A stretch of 64,000 nucleotides of DNA, taken from Rutidosis leptorrhynchoides (lineage: Eukaryota > Streptophyta > Magnoliopsida > Asterales > Asteraceae). The DNA lies in the NCBI RefSeq assembly GCF_046630445.1, contig NC_092338.1, positions 340,093,001-340,157,000 of the forward strand. Direction: 5' to 3'. The translations under genes were made by a program, and so were the position numbers. The notes beneath the pieces were generated by a model that saw nothing but the letters and a program-made list of their open reading frames with translations, was not told the origin of the DNA and did not search any database. Positions 34,558 to 45,835 of the stretch are shown here, one piece after another; position 1 is the first letter of the stretch, and the number at the start of each line of letters is the position of its first letter.

Positions 34558-34729
34558 GTGTGGGGAGAATCAAGTCTTTAAAGGATAATATGTATTTCTG
34601 TTAGAGTTAGATTGTCTGTTTTCGTGTAGTTCTCGAAAATGGAACACGTATGGTCTTTCCCTAGCAGACCCTAAAGAACTAGTCTTCTCCCCCCATTCTG
34701 AATTTTTATTTTTTTTAGGTTTTTACAAA

Positions 34730-35146
34730 ATGAAGACTGCCTGTGAATTAAACCATGGTCTAATGCTACACGCTTTGATCACTAAACGTAATAATGACAT
34801 ACTACCGAGTGAATTAGTATCAGTAATCAGAGAAAGAATGGACGGAGTTAGAAAAGGATCCAGATGCGAAGATAATAAGTTACAATTTGGTAAAGGAAAA
34901 TCAAAATCCGCAGCAAAAAGAAGAGCACGACACCTAGAAAAATGTCACAAATGCGGAAAATGGTCACATGGAGGTAAATGTTCAAATAATCAAACCTATT
35001 CAAATACCGAATTTGTTACTTTATGCAGAGACGGACCGTTCATATGTTTAGAAGAAAAGACAATGAATGCTAGAGGTTACGCCTATGCAGCCATGGAAGA
35101 CCAATTAAACCGACTATCTTATGAATATAATAGATCATATAACTAA
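34730..35146 (+). CDS. Small basic zinc-knuckle ORF of Athila-1
   Basis: A 138-codon frame starting 172 bases after the gag-pol stop. The middle is strongly basic (KGKSKSAAKRRARHLEK) and looks like a nuclear localisation or RNA-binding segment. A zinc-knuckle-like C-X2-C-X4-H-X3-C (CHKCGKWSHGGKC) follows. The carboxyl part has a tyrosine-rich end. I do not know a family for it. Such an ORF is not part of the standard Athila plan of gag-pol plus one downstream ORF. It may be a second nucleocapsid-like protein translated from a spliced or subgenomic RNA. Athila-2 is truncated before this point, so the window offers no second copy to test conservation. Confidence 0.62.
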   Translation: MKTACELNHGLMLHALITKRNNDILPSELVSVIRERMDGVRKGSRCEDNKLQFGKGKSKSAAKRRARHLEKCHKCGKWSHGGKCSNNQTYSNTEFVTLCRDGPFICLEEKTMNARGYAYAAMEDQLNRLSYEYNRSYN

Positions 35147-36084
35147 GAAATCTATTTCACAGGTATGTCTGTACAGTTTTTATTTTTATTTTTATTTTTA
35201 ACCTTTTGATAATAAACGCTAATTTGTTCGCTAAAAAGTATTAAATTGGTATTGAATAAAATTAGGTTTGGCGACCGAAATTATTGATATCGTTCAAAAA
35301 TTTATTACATCACTGCGAAATTTAACGTTTATTCTTAAGGTATAAATATTTTTAATCAATCAACCCAAAATATTTCAAAAATTCGTCATGAGTTAAATTA
35401 GGTCTTGGAACAGAAATTACTTTACCGAAAAGAGGGGCGCATATTTTTGATAATATTTGATTGATTAAAGTGGGATAAAAAGACAAAAAGATTTTTAATT
35501 TTATTATGTTTTTAATCTTAAAATCTTAAATTAATATTGTAAACTTTGTAAAAACAATATTTTTAAAATTGTAAATATTTGAAAAATTAATATAAGTTTG
35601 GTGTGAATTTATAATATGAATTTTTAAATTAAGTTTGGTGTGAATTTTTAATTTTTAAAATATTAATTTTTAATTTTATGCATTTTAAATTTTGAGTTTG
35701 GTGTGAATTTTTAATTTTAATTTTGAATTTTATATTTATGTTGTGTGAATTTAAAAACAAAAATTTACTTTATCTCATTAAGTTAAGAATATGATTTTTA
35801 AAATTCGTCGTAAGTTGAAGACTAGGTCTTTGAACCGAAATTGCTTTACCCGAGGGAGGGACGAGAACTTTTATTATCATTATTTTTAATCTTATTGATT
35901 TAAAGTATGCCAAAAACATTAAAAAACCCAAAAATCTTAGCTTTTAAAACAATCGCTACAAAAAGACAAATTTTAAAATTTTGTCGAGGGACGGACTAGG
36001 ACATCGATCCGAAACGACCTCGTCCTAAATAACAAGGGAAACAAAATTTTAAAATTAATTTCTTAATTGTTTTATAAGTTAAAG

Positions 36085-36119
<35 letters not shown>

Positions 36120-36330
36120 CTCCGCGACTCGCGGAGTTTTAAGAGAAAACCTCCGCGACTCGCGGAGGGACAAAATTACAGAAAAAAAAATAAAACTAGC
36201 TGCACGATCAGTTCACTCCCACAAACAAAAACACAGCAAAAATACTGCGAAAACACCTCGAAAAAACCCGAAAATCACCCCCAAAAATCTCAATTTTTAA
36301 CCGTTAATCACCAAATTTTTTGCTAAAATC
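35147..36330 (+). other. Athila-1 non-coding spacer before the spliced ORF
   Basis: No gene seen. It has degenerate internal repeats: the motif AGTTTGGTGTGAAT appears three times at about 35594-35710, and a roughly 430 bp duplication is suggested by similar AAATTCGTC...TTTACC blocks near 35380 and 35797. A poly(A) run (36088-36114) precedes twin palindromes at 36120-36136 and 36151-36167. An ATAAAAC sequence at 36190-36196 follows 22 bp after them, which could be a weak TATA box. Confidence 0.6.
36088..36114. repeat. Poly(A) run
   Basis: 27 adenines inside Athila-1, immediately before the third pair of twin palindromes. It is either a slippage-prone tract or a trace of an inserted RNA copy. 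Confidence 0.95.
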
Positions 36331-38353
36331 ATGTTGAGAAGGATGATATCTAAGAACTACTCAAGAAAAACGGTAAATTTCTACACCTAAACACCATTTA
36401 ATTCGAATTTTAGTGTTCTTGAGCTATTTTTCCCCAATTTGATTTTGATGCTTTTTAGTGTAATTAGACTTAAATTGTTTATGTATTATGCTTGTATAAC
36501 CTAGATTGATGCTGTTTAACATGATTAGAAGCCTTAAACTTCAAATTTTGAATAATCTAGGGTTTGTGTTCTTGAGCAATTTGGGGCTTTTTGATATAAA
36601 CAGGTTATGGCCGATTTTTGTCATGAATTATTGCTAAATTGAGTAGTGTAACATGTCTAGGTAGTTAAAAGATCCAAACTTTGAGCCTAAACATGATTTT
36701 GAGAATTAAAGTGGACTTTTTCAAGTCCAAAATTCATGAACTTGATTTTTGAAAGATAATGCCATTTGAGACTTGTTTATTTGCTAGTAATGATTATTTT
36801 GACATGTTATTTGAGTTGAATGCTTATGAACTTGGCGAAAATTTTCGTATATGCTTATTTGAAAAAGTGTAGATTTGATAAAAATGTGAAAATGAGCTTA
36901 AGTTTGATATAAATTGATAATGTCATTGTAATTATTTTGATTGATGATTTTGCTGACACTAATGCATATTTGGATGCACAAAATTTGTGTTTGATGTGTT
37001 TTGCAGAATGAAAGGGGTGAATCTTCATCCCAAGCCCGTCATGCTCCTGCTGAGAACTTGGAACAACAGGAGGTAGATAACTACTACAAGCAGGATGTAC
37101 CTCATCCAGTCATGACCTTTTCAGATATGCACTTGGAACAGTTGCACCCGAACCTGAGATTTGACAGACTTTGGATAGATTATCCAAAATATCAACGGGG
37201 TTTGCATACTCTTCATTCCAAGGTTGTTGAGGTACCGAGGGTCATAGAATGGGGACCCTTGGAAGCTGTAGAATTGGCCGGGCCAATTAGGGAATTACTG
37301 GTACAGAGGTATGGTAATTCTTCTTTTAATGACTGGATATGTTTATTCACCATACGCAGACCTGTATATAAAGTATGGTGTGAAGAGTTGTTATGTAGTA
37401 TAGAGTTGAATGATCGGGTAGCTAGTTTAACCGATCGTTCTTTTATTAGATTTTTGTTAGGCGGTTCGATGCGCCACATGTCTTTACTGGACATGGCTCA
37501 GGCTTTACGTATATATACGCCTGAGGAGTTAGCGTCTGCCGATTGTAGAGGATTGATACTAAACGGTAGGAAAATAGATGAAAATTTTGATACACACGGT
37601 GTGTGGAGTCAAATGACAAGCCATCACCGTTTCAAAGGGGGAAACTACTCTTATTTGGATATAGATAGAGCCGAATTAAGAGTAATACATAGGTTTTTAG
37701 CTAATTCGATTACACAAAGGGGTAAAAACAAAGAAAAGGTAAATGAACAAGATTTGTTTTACCATATGTGTATTCGAGACCCACACAGCGCTGTAAGTAT
37801 ACCATATTGTGTGGGTTATTATTTATCAGCTATGGTTCGGGGGATGCGTCCACATAGCATAATAGGAGGTGGTATTTTTATTACTTTGATTGGTGAATAT
37901 CTCGGTGTGGATATAAGTCGGGGGGGATTATTAGTAGAAGAGCCGGAACCCCGCGACACTATAGGTTTAAATGTATACCATGGTGCAAAAGTTTTGAAGC
38001 GGCGAAATAACGCCGCAGTACGATACAATGGTAGACATCCACAGGTAGAGAGAAACCAGGAACAAGGTAATGTAGGAGGGGGGAATGAGATGCAAGAAAT
38101 GCATAGGTTTATAGCTTCTCAGGAATACGAAAATGCTAGACAGAGAGCATTTGAAGATTGGCAAGTTCATCAGAACCAGATCATAGCGCATTGCCAACAT
38201 ATAGGTAGAAACTATATTCCTACTCCGAAACCCGTCTTCCCTCCTTGGTCGATAGAGATGCAGCCACCATATCCTACGTATGACCCTGCCGAAGCATTCT
38301 ATAGCACTTATGGTTATGCGTGGAACCCCTATTGGTACCAATATCATCCTTAG
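36331..38353 (+). CDS. Athila downstream ORF, two exons (36331-36372, 37007-38353)
   Basis: Exon 1 gives MLRRMISKNYSRKT (14 codons, ends in frame). A GT-AG intron (36373-37006; donor CG/gtaaat, acceptor ttttgcag/AA) is followed by 448 codons, 462 residues in all. The splice is supported by Athila-2, where the same two exons are fused. The protein resembles the ATHILA ORF1-type family, whose function is unknown. Segments conserved in both copies include FIRFLLGGSMRHMSLLD, SHHRFKGGNYSYLDID and GGGIFITLI. The carboxyl end is Tyr/Pro/Trp-rich. No signal peptide, transmembrane segment or coiled coil is obvious, so an envelope-like role is not supported by sequence. Position after pol suits a spliced subgenomic mRNA, or an internal promoter near 36190. 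Confidence 0.82.
36373..37006 (+). other. Intron of the Athila downstream ORF
   Basis: It is 634 bp, starts GTAAAT, ends TTTTGCAG, and is AT-rich with a candidate branch site near CTGAC just upstream of 36960. The precise absence of this segment from Athila-2 supports splicing. Confidence 0.85.
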
Positions 38354-40425
38354 TTTACTTATTTTGTTTTATTATTTTGTAATTTGTAATTATTGATATA
38401 TTTAATATTTTTGTTAATATTGTAATCATTTTTATAATTATCTAACTTTTATTCTTAGATTTTAATAATTTTTGAATGTGGGGTAATAAACCAAACTTCA
38501 AAAATATGTATATATGTTTGCAGTTTATCTTATGTACACAACAGGGTAAAACAACGCATTTTAAAAGATTGGCATTAAGTTCAGCAAAAGCAACTAATTT
38601 TGACGACAATGATGCAAAATATATGTGAAATAACAACAAGACGGAATGAACAAATGACGTGCACCATTTATCATTCAGCAAACAAACGCCAATATATTTG
38701 GAAACTTTGGTAAAAATTTAATCATTTTCACACAAATCACCCTCAATAATTTAAATTGTTACTGATTTCTTGCAAATGAGGGCATTGCAAGATCTTAAGT
38801 GTGGGAAGGGGTTAAATTCTTTCGGATTTTAAAAATTTTTATTAAACACTTGGTTACCATTAAAATACTAGTAAAGCAGTAGTTGTATTAGAATCTAGTG
38901 CTCTCTGATAAAAAAGAACAGCACTAGTCTTATATACTGACTACCCAATTCTAGTAAAATTTTTCAATTAAATGAATTCAAATCATGTTTATACATATTT
39001 ATGAACGATAAAACTAGGTTTTAACACCGAAATTATTGTTACCTCGGAAAGGACATAAATTGAGAAACAAACTAAAATGTTAAAATTCATTTAAAATGGA
39101 ATAGAGGACGATAAAAAGAAAAATAAAAAGCCAAGTGTGGGAAAATTTACCAAGTTATTTTAAACATATGTCACATATATTTGTAACAAATAACTGAAAA
39201 TACTTTTGCTTTGAACTAAACTAAACTGTTTTACCCAATGAAAGAAAAGAAGAGATGGATCTACACGATGAATCAATTCCATCATTAAAAGGAAGTAAAG
39301 TCTTCCGAAAAAGACACGCGCTTCTTGATTTAGGTCATGAAGTTGTCGTTCAGACCAGCTGTAGGTTGACGAAAAATCTAGAAAAGTCATCACTAAAATC
39401 AGCAGGAAATCCACGGACCTCAGCATTAAACAGGGTCGCCAAGTGGTCAGATTTATCCTAACCATGAGAAGGATTTATCTCGTACAATGGGGAGGCACCG
39501 TGCAAATTAGCTGGATAAGACTAATGAATCAGATCCCCAGAAAGGATAATCTCCTTAAAGATTAAAAATCAGCTTTTAAGACTGATATTACTCAATCCTA
39601 GAGATTGACCTTAAAGATTGAGAATTACAAACTCATGGAATTCAATGATATCTAAACTCGAGCTTGAACGAGAAAATATTTTGATCAAAATTATAAACCG
39701 ATTTGTTTTCTGAAAACCCTATTTTCAATGCGTTCATTACCATTGAACGTAAAATCCTAGGAATTCACCTGAAATTCATTAGGTCACCTGAACTAAATCG
39801 GGTGTCAACCGTAAGAACGGTGGTTGCATAACATGGTCAAAGACAGGACCTTGTGCCAGACCGACAAATTATAAGGGTGAGCTTTACTATTGCTCCTACC
39901 AAGGATAGTAATTGCGTCCGACACGTTATAGACCATAATCAAAAGCATGTCACGGGACATTGCCTTAAACAGTTGCTTGTTCAACGCTTTCCTTTACAAC
40001 CGGACGGTAGTTTGCCGAAAGGTAATATACGGAACAAGTAAACTGGACGTGTTGCTTTCCAAATACAAGGTTAGCAAGTGGGTGACACAAAACCGCAAGT
40101 TTTGAGCTAAAATTTTCAAATCTGAAACCCACCAAACCCACAAAAATATTTTGCAAACACCGGTAAAGGGTTATTCCGGAAAACTTATCTAGGGTAAAAA
40201 CTAGATTTAATTTTCAAAAGATCAAATGTTTTCATAAAGATCCAATTTCCTTAATGGATCTAAATTTTTATAGTCATGTGGGACTGTAAACCATATCGTT
40301 ACTACCATTGTTTATACCGCCATATAGAAATCACTGATGTACAAAGTGTGAAGAATAAAGAAGTGATTCTAGTATTTCAAGACAATATTGCTTGAGGACA
40401 AGCAACGCTCAAGTGTGGGAATATT
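38354..40425 (+). other. Athila-1 non-coding tail, with repeated polypurine motifs
   Basis: Collinear with 13649-15710 of Athila-2. AAGTGTGGG-type motifs lie at 38797 and 39133, with a similar one just after gag-pol at 34556. The terminal one (40411-40425, AAGTGTGGGAATATT) abuts the 3' LTR and is the polypurine tract. A 68-codon frame at 39255-39461 is shared with Athila-2; its coding status is doubtful. Confidence 0.7.
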
Positions 40426-42409
40426 TGATAATGCTAAAAACGAACATATATTTCATAGCATTATTCCTCAAGAAAGACAAGCTTTTAGTTGCAATTGTTC
40501 TATTTACAAGTGATATTCGTTTAAATAATAAAAGGTGAAGACAAAAGACAGATTCGACGAATTGAAGACGCAAACGACCAAAAAGCTCAAAAGTACAAAA
40601 GACAATCAAAAAGGTTCCAATTATTGATAAGAAACGTCTCGAAATCACAAGAGTACAAGATTCAAAACGCAAAGTACAAGATATTAAATTGTACGCAAGG
40701 ACGTTCGAAAATCCGGAACCGGGACCAGAGTCAATTCTTAACGCTCGACGCAACGGACTAAAAATTACAAGTTAACTATATATATAAATATAATATAATA
40801 TATAATTAATTATATTAATTATATATATATTATATATATATATTTAAAACCGTCGGCAGCAGGAAACTCCAAGGGTGTAAACTGTAAATACCTCTCCGCG
40901 ACTCGCGGAGTTTTAAGGGTATTTGGCCGCGAGTCGCGGAGCCCCAAAAATCAAGTCTGGCTATAAATCAACCCGAATTCTGATCAAAATCATCATCATT
41001 TTTTCTTCTCATTCATACGAAGTAATATATATTTATATTTATAATTTATATTTTAATTTTAATTATAATTCTAATAATAAGGGTATGTTAGCGAATGTTG
41101 TAAGGGTGTAAGTCGAAATTCTGTCCGTGTAACGCTACGCTATTTTTAATCATTGTAAGTTATGTTCAACCTTTTTATATTAATGTCTCGTAGCTAAGTT
41201 ATTATTATGCTTATTTAAAACGAAGTAATCATGATGTTGGGCTAATTACTAAAATTGGGTAATTGGGCTTTGTACCATAATTGGGGTTTGGATAAAAGAA
41301 CGACACTTGTGGAAACTAGGCTATGGGCTATTAATGGGCTTTATATTTGTTTAACTAAATGAAAGTTTGTTAATGTTAATATAAAGATTTACAATTGGGC
41401 GTCCCTATAAATTACCATATACACTCGATCGGACACGATGGGCGGGGTATTTATATGTACGAATAATCGTTCATTTAACCGGACACGGGAATGGATTAAT
41501 AGCCACTAGAATAATTAAAACAGGGGTGAAATTACATTCAAGGGTAATTGGTGTAATTGTTAACAAAGTAGTAAAACCTTGGTTTACACGCAGTCGATAA
41601 CCTGGTGTATTCATTAAACAAAGTATTAAAACCTTGTTACAATTCGAATCCCCAATTAGTTGGAATATTTATCTTCGGGTATAATAATAATTTGACAAGG
41701 ACACTTGCAATTTATATTTATGACTGATGGACTGTTATGGACAAAAACCAGACGGACATATTGAATAATCCAGGACAAAGGACAATTAACCCATGGGCAT
41801 AAAACTAAAATCAACACGTCAAACATCATGATTACGGAAGTTTAAATAAGCATAATTCTTTTATTTCATATTTAATTTCCTTTATTTTATATTTAATTGC
41901 ACTTCTAATTATCGCACTTTTATTTATTTTATTTTATCGCACTTTTAATTATCGTACTTTTTAATTATCGCAATTTAATTTTATCGCATTTTTATTATTC
42001 GCAATTTCATTATCGTTATTTACTTTACGCTTTAATTTAAAGTCTTGTATTTATTTTATATTTTACATTAGGTTTTAACTGCGACTAAAGTTTTAAAATC
42101 GACAAACCGGTCATTAAACGGTAAAAACCCCCCTTTATAATAATAATATTACTTATATATATATTTGTATTTTTATAAAAATAAACTAATATAGCGTTGA
42201 GCTTTGTTTAAAGATTTCCCTGTGGAACGAACCGGACTTACTAAAAACTACACTACTGTACGATTAGGTACACTGCCTATAAGTGTTGTAGCAAGGTTTA
42301 AGTATATCCATTCTATAAATAAATAAATATCTTGTGTAAAATTGTATCGTATTTAATAGTTTTTCCTAGTAAAATAATAACTATTTTATATACACCTCGT
42401 TCGACATCA
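40426..42409 (+). repeat. Athila-1 3' LTR
   Basis: It is 1984 bp and nearly identical to the 5' LTR. Twin palindromes start at 40894 and the TATA box is at 40961-40968. It is followed by target duplication GATAC and the rest of element A's primer-binding site. Confidence 0.95.
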
Positions 42410-43485
42410 GATACCAACTGTAACGACCCGTCAAAATCGCTATTGACGCGGCAATCATTGATTCCACAGTGAGGTTTTGATCTCTATATGATACGTTTTG
42501 ATAAAATATTGCATTCATTAAAATAAGTGACTTTCTAAACATAGAAAGTTATAAACATGTGGGCGAGTGCTTAGGTATAAGCAAAACCCCAAAATACATA
42601 AGTCTTTAATTTACAGGTTGACATCACAGTCCAATTATTTATTACACAACGTAGTTTTATTTTGAATGCAATAAACTTTGTACAAAGCATGAGAGACTCC
42701 ATGCAGGCAACAAGCACATCACAGCGGAAGCAGTCTAAGGACCTGAGAATAAAACATGCTAAAAAGTCAACACGAATGTTGGTGAGTTATAGGTTTAATT
42801 GCTCGAGTCATAAGTATATAAAGATAGACCACAAGATTTCATCAAAACTTTATCAATAGATTCTACGTAACAGAGCTCCCTGGTAACTAAACTTTAACGT
42901 TATAATGATAATTACCCCATTCGTTTTAATAACGCAAACCAACGTGTCATAAACTCAAATAACATACGTCCGTTAAAAGGCTAGCGCTCTAGCTCGGACG
43001 GGGATGTCAAGCCCTATGAATCCATATACAATTATTCGCGTCCACCAGTCCATATCCTATGTACTGGCAGCTACTAGTTACCAAAGCTAAGGGATTTTCA
43101 GTTTAACTCAGTGTAGAATTTAGTATGTACTTGTGTCTTATTGCGTTTAAAATAAATTACATGTATTCTCAGCCCAAAAATATTTAAAGTATTTAAAAAG
43201 GAAACTATAAACTCACAGTTCAATATTGAGACTCAATATTGTAGGCAAATTGCGTAGACGTAATGATGGTAGACGACTGTATGGTTGGCCTTGGATTCAA
43301 GAACAATACCTCGAACAATACCCAATATTTCCTTAGCTTAAAGCGGTTTGAAACTCGAATTAAAAACACCCTCGTATGTACCTTATTATTATTAAACTTA
43401 AATTTAAAATTATAATTATAATTTAAATATAAATATTGATTACAGAGAAGAAATTTTTAAGTAAAACTCGTGGAGCAAACGGGCA

Positions 43486-43565
43486 TATTTATATTACTTT
43501 TCTATTTACTGTAGCTCATGCGATCGCATGAGTTTTCAGTGTTTTTTGCCATGCGATCGCATGGC
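43486..43565 (-). promoter_or_regulatory. Twin palindromes and TATA box of the A/B LTR
   Basis: Two perfect 18-bp palindromes, GCCATGCGATCGCATGGC (43548-43565) and CTCATGCGATCGCATGAG (43515-43532), are 15 bp apart. On the minus strand they precede the TATA box ATATAAATA (43494-43486) by 20 bp. The arrangement copies that of the unrelated Athila LTR. Confidence 0.75.
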
Positions 43566-43601
43566 CGCCTTATCCGTTTTTGTTTGCTAGTTCATCGACA
43601 T

Positions 43602-43680
43602 CAAATAGTGTTTACTGTAGCAAATAGTATTTACTGTAGCAAATAGTGTTTACTGTAGCAAAGTGGTTTTCACTGTAGCA
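43602..43680. repeat. ACTGTAGCAAA(TAGT) minisatellite, left part
   Basis: About four units of about 21 bp with the core TTTACTGTAGCAAATAGT. The same core is repeated at 48646-48745. Both junctions with element B's interior fall beside it. Confidence 0.85.
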
Positions 43681-43686
43681 ATTCAC

Positions 43687-45796
43687 TCTTTTGGCGACTC
43701 ATGGCCGTTTTCAATCGCTGTTGTATTTGAATCATCTTTTCAGTGGTTTCATGAATAATTTCTGGTCCAGTAAGTTGTCTTTCTCCTACTTCACTCCAAC
43801 AGATAGAAGATCTGCACTTTCTATCGTAAAGTGCTTCAAATGGCGCTGCGTTGATGCTTGCATGATAGCTGTTATTGTATAAAAATTCTGCCAACGGTAA
43901 GTGTCGATCCCAACTGGTTCCAAAGTCAATCACGCATGCCCGTAACATGTCTTCCAATGTTTGTATTGTTCTTTCACTTTGACCATCTGTCTGTGGATGA
44001 TAAGCGGTGCTCATATCTAATCGAGTTCCCATTGCTTTTTGTAATGACTGCCAAAAACGTGATGTGAATCGGGTGTCACGATAAGATATGATGGAGATAG
44101 GTACACCATGCCTGGAAACTACTTCCTTTAAATATAGGTGTGCTAATCTCTCCATACTGTCTGTCTCCTTTATTGGTAGAAAGTGAGCTGATTTAGTGAG
44201 GCGATCAACTATCACCCAAATAGTATCGTGACTACTTGCAGTCCTTGGCAGTTTCGTAATGAAATCCATAGTTATTCTTTCCCATTTCCACTGAGAAATT
44301 TCCGGTTGCTGTAGTAACCCTGATGGCTTTTGGTGTTCAGCTTTGACCTTGGCACATGTCAAACATTTGCTTACATAAGTAGCAATTTCTGTCTTCATAT
44401 TAGGCCACCAATAGAACTTCTTGAGATCGTGGTACATTTTCCCGTTTCCTGGGTGAATTGAGTACCTCGTTTTGTGTGCTTCATCTAGTACTAGTTGCCT
44501 TAGGTTACCATGTCTTGATACCCATATCCTACCAGCAAAATACAGGGTTCCATCGGCTTTTACTTCAAGCTGTTTTTCTAACCCTCTGCTCATTTCACCT
44601 TTTTCATTTTTTTCTTTTAAAGTCTCGAACTGTGCTGCTTGTATTTGCTTTGTGGGATCAGTATGAATTGTAATATTCAAAGCTCGGATCCTAAGAGGTT
44701 TTACTCTTTCTTTCCGATTTAGGGCATCAGCTACAACATTAGCCTTTCCGGGGTGGTAACGGATTTCACAATCGTAATCGTTTAACAACTCTACCCAGCG
44801 ACGTTGTCTCATATTGAGTTGTTTTTGATCAAAAATATGCTGATGACTCTTATGGTCGGTGTACACTGTACACTTGGTGCCATATAGATAGTGTCTCCAT
44901 ATTTTGAGTGCAAAAACTACTGCTCCAAGTTCCAAATCGTGCGTCGTATAGTTCTTTTCATGAATTTTTAGTTGTCGTGAGGCATATGCGATAACTTTTG
45001 TGCGTTGCATTAATACACATCCTAAACCTTGGCGAGAAGCGTCACAATAGATCACGAAATCATCATTTCCTTCTGGTAATGACAAAATGGGTGCAGACGT
45101 TAACTTCTTCTTTAATAACTGGAATGAGGATTCCTGTTCCGTGGACCAATCATACTTCTTTCCCTTTTGAGTCAATGCAGTTAAGGGTTTGGCGATTCTA
45201 GATAAATCTTGAATGAATCTTCGGTAGTAACCAGCAAGACCTAAGAATTGGTGGATTTGTGTTGGAGTCTTCGGTGTTTCCCATTTACTAATGGCTTCGA
45301 TCTTGGCAGTGTCAACTTTAATTCCATGTTTACTGACAACATGGCCCAAAAATTGTACTTCTTGTAACCAGAAATCACACTTCGAAAATTTTGCGTACAA
45401 TTCTTCTTTCTTGAGTATCTCTAGTACCAGTCTTAAGTGTTGCTCATGTTCTTCCTTGTTCTTCGAGTAAATCAATATGTCGTCGATAAAAACAATGACA
45501 AATTTGTCTAAATACGGTCTACAGATGCGATTCATTAGATCCATAAATACTGCTGGAGCATTAGTCAATCCAAAAGGCATGACTAAAAATTCATAGTGAC
45601 CGTTACGGGTTCTGAACGCGGTTTTAGGAACATCTTCTTCCTTCACTCTCAGTCGATGATATCCGGAGCGTAGATCAATCTTAGAATAAACACTTGATCC
45701 TTGCAATTGATCAAACAAATCATCAATCCTCGGTAATGGGTATCGATTCTTGATCGTTAATTTGTTTAATTCTCGGTAATCTATGCACATTCTCAT
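43687..45796 (-). pseudogene. pol: pol of element B (RT, RNase H, integrase), truncated
   Basis: A long open stretch of about 700 codons. Reverse transcriptase has [11 protein letters not shown] and RNase H has [11 protein letters not shown] and YTDHKS. Integrase has an H2C2 zinc domain (KCLTCAKVK) and [10 protein letters not shown]. The second catalytic aspartate of the usual ISDRD motif is replaced by tyrosine (ISYRD), which should abolish integration. The glutamate of QSERTIQT is present. The frame ends at RQKS where homology to element C stops. Upstream, a TGG-to-TAG change at about 45837 separates it from the gag-protease part. Confidence 0.9.
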
Positions 45797-45835
45797 AGAT
45801 CCATCCTTCTTCTTGACGAACAGAATAGGAGCACT

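Larger units (their letters stand above)
25561..42409 (+). mobile_element. Complete Athila retrotransposon (Athila-1)
   Basis: A 16849 bp element with 5' LTR (25561-27548), Asp-tRNA primer site, gag-pol, two further ORFs, polypurine tract and 3' LTR (40426-42409), flanked by the 5-bp target duplication GATAC (25556-25560 and 42410-42414). The LTRs differ by the two substitutions I could find plus two 2-bp microsatellite length changes, so insertion was recent. The primer type and the long region after pol place it in the Athila lineage of Ty3/gypsy. Confidence 0.95.
42419..43686 (-). repeat. LTR of elements A/B, first part
   Basis: It begins TGTAACGACCCG (the reverse complement of the LTR end), directly after the interrupted primer-binding site, so it is the 5' LTR of A. 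It breaks off at about 43686 within an ACTGTAGCAAA minisatellite and is joined to integrase sequence of copy B. The missing LTR tail is found at 48646-49021. Confidence 0.82.

Noticed and set aside
36331-38353. Envelope-like protein for the Athila downstream ORF
   Set aside because: No signal peptide, fusion-type segment or transmembrane helix is visible, so position alone does not justify the name.
39160-39465. Antisense frames of about 100 codons in both Athila tails (also 14471-14752)
   Set aside because: Present in both copies because the DNA is conserved, but they look like translations of non-coding sequence; kept only as a note.
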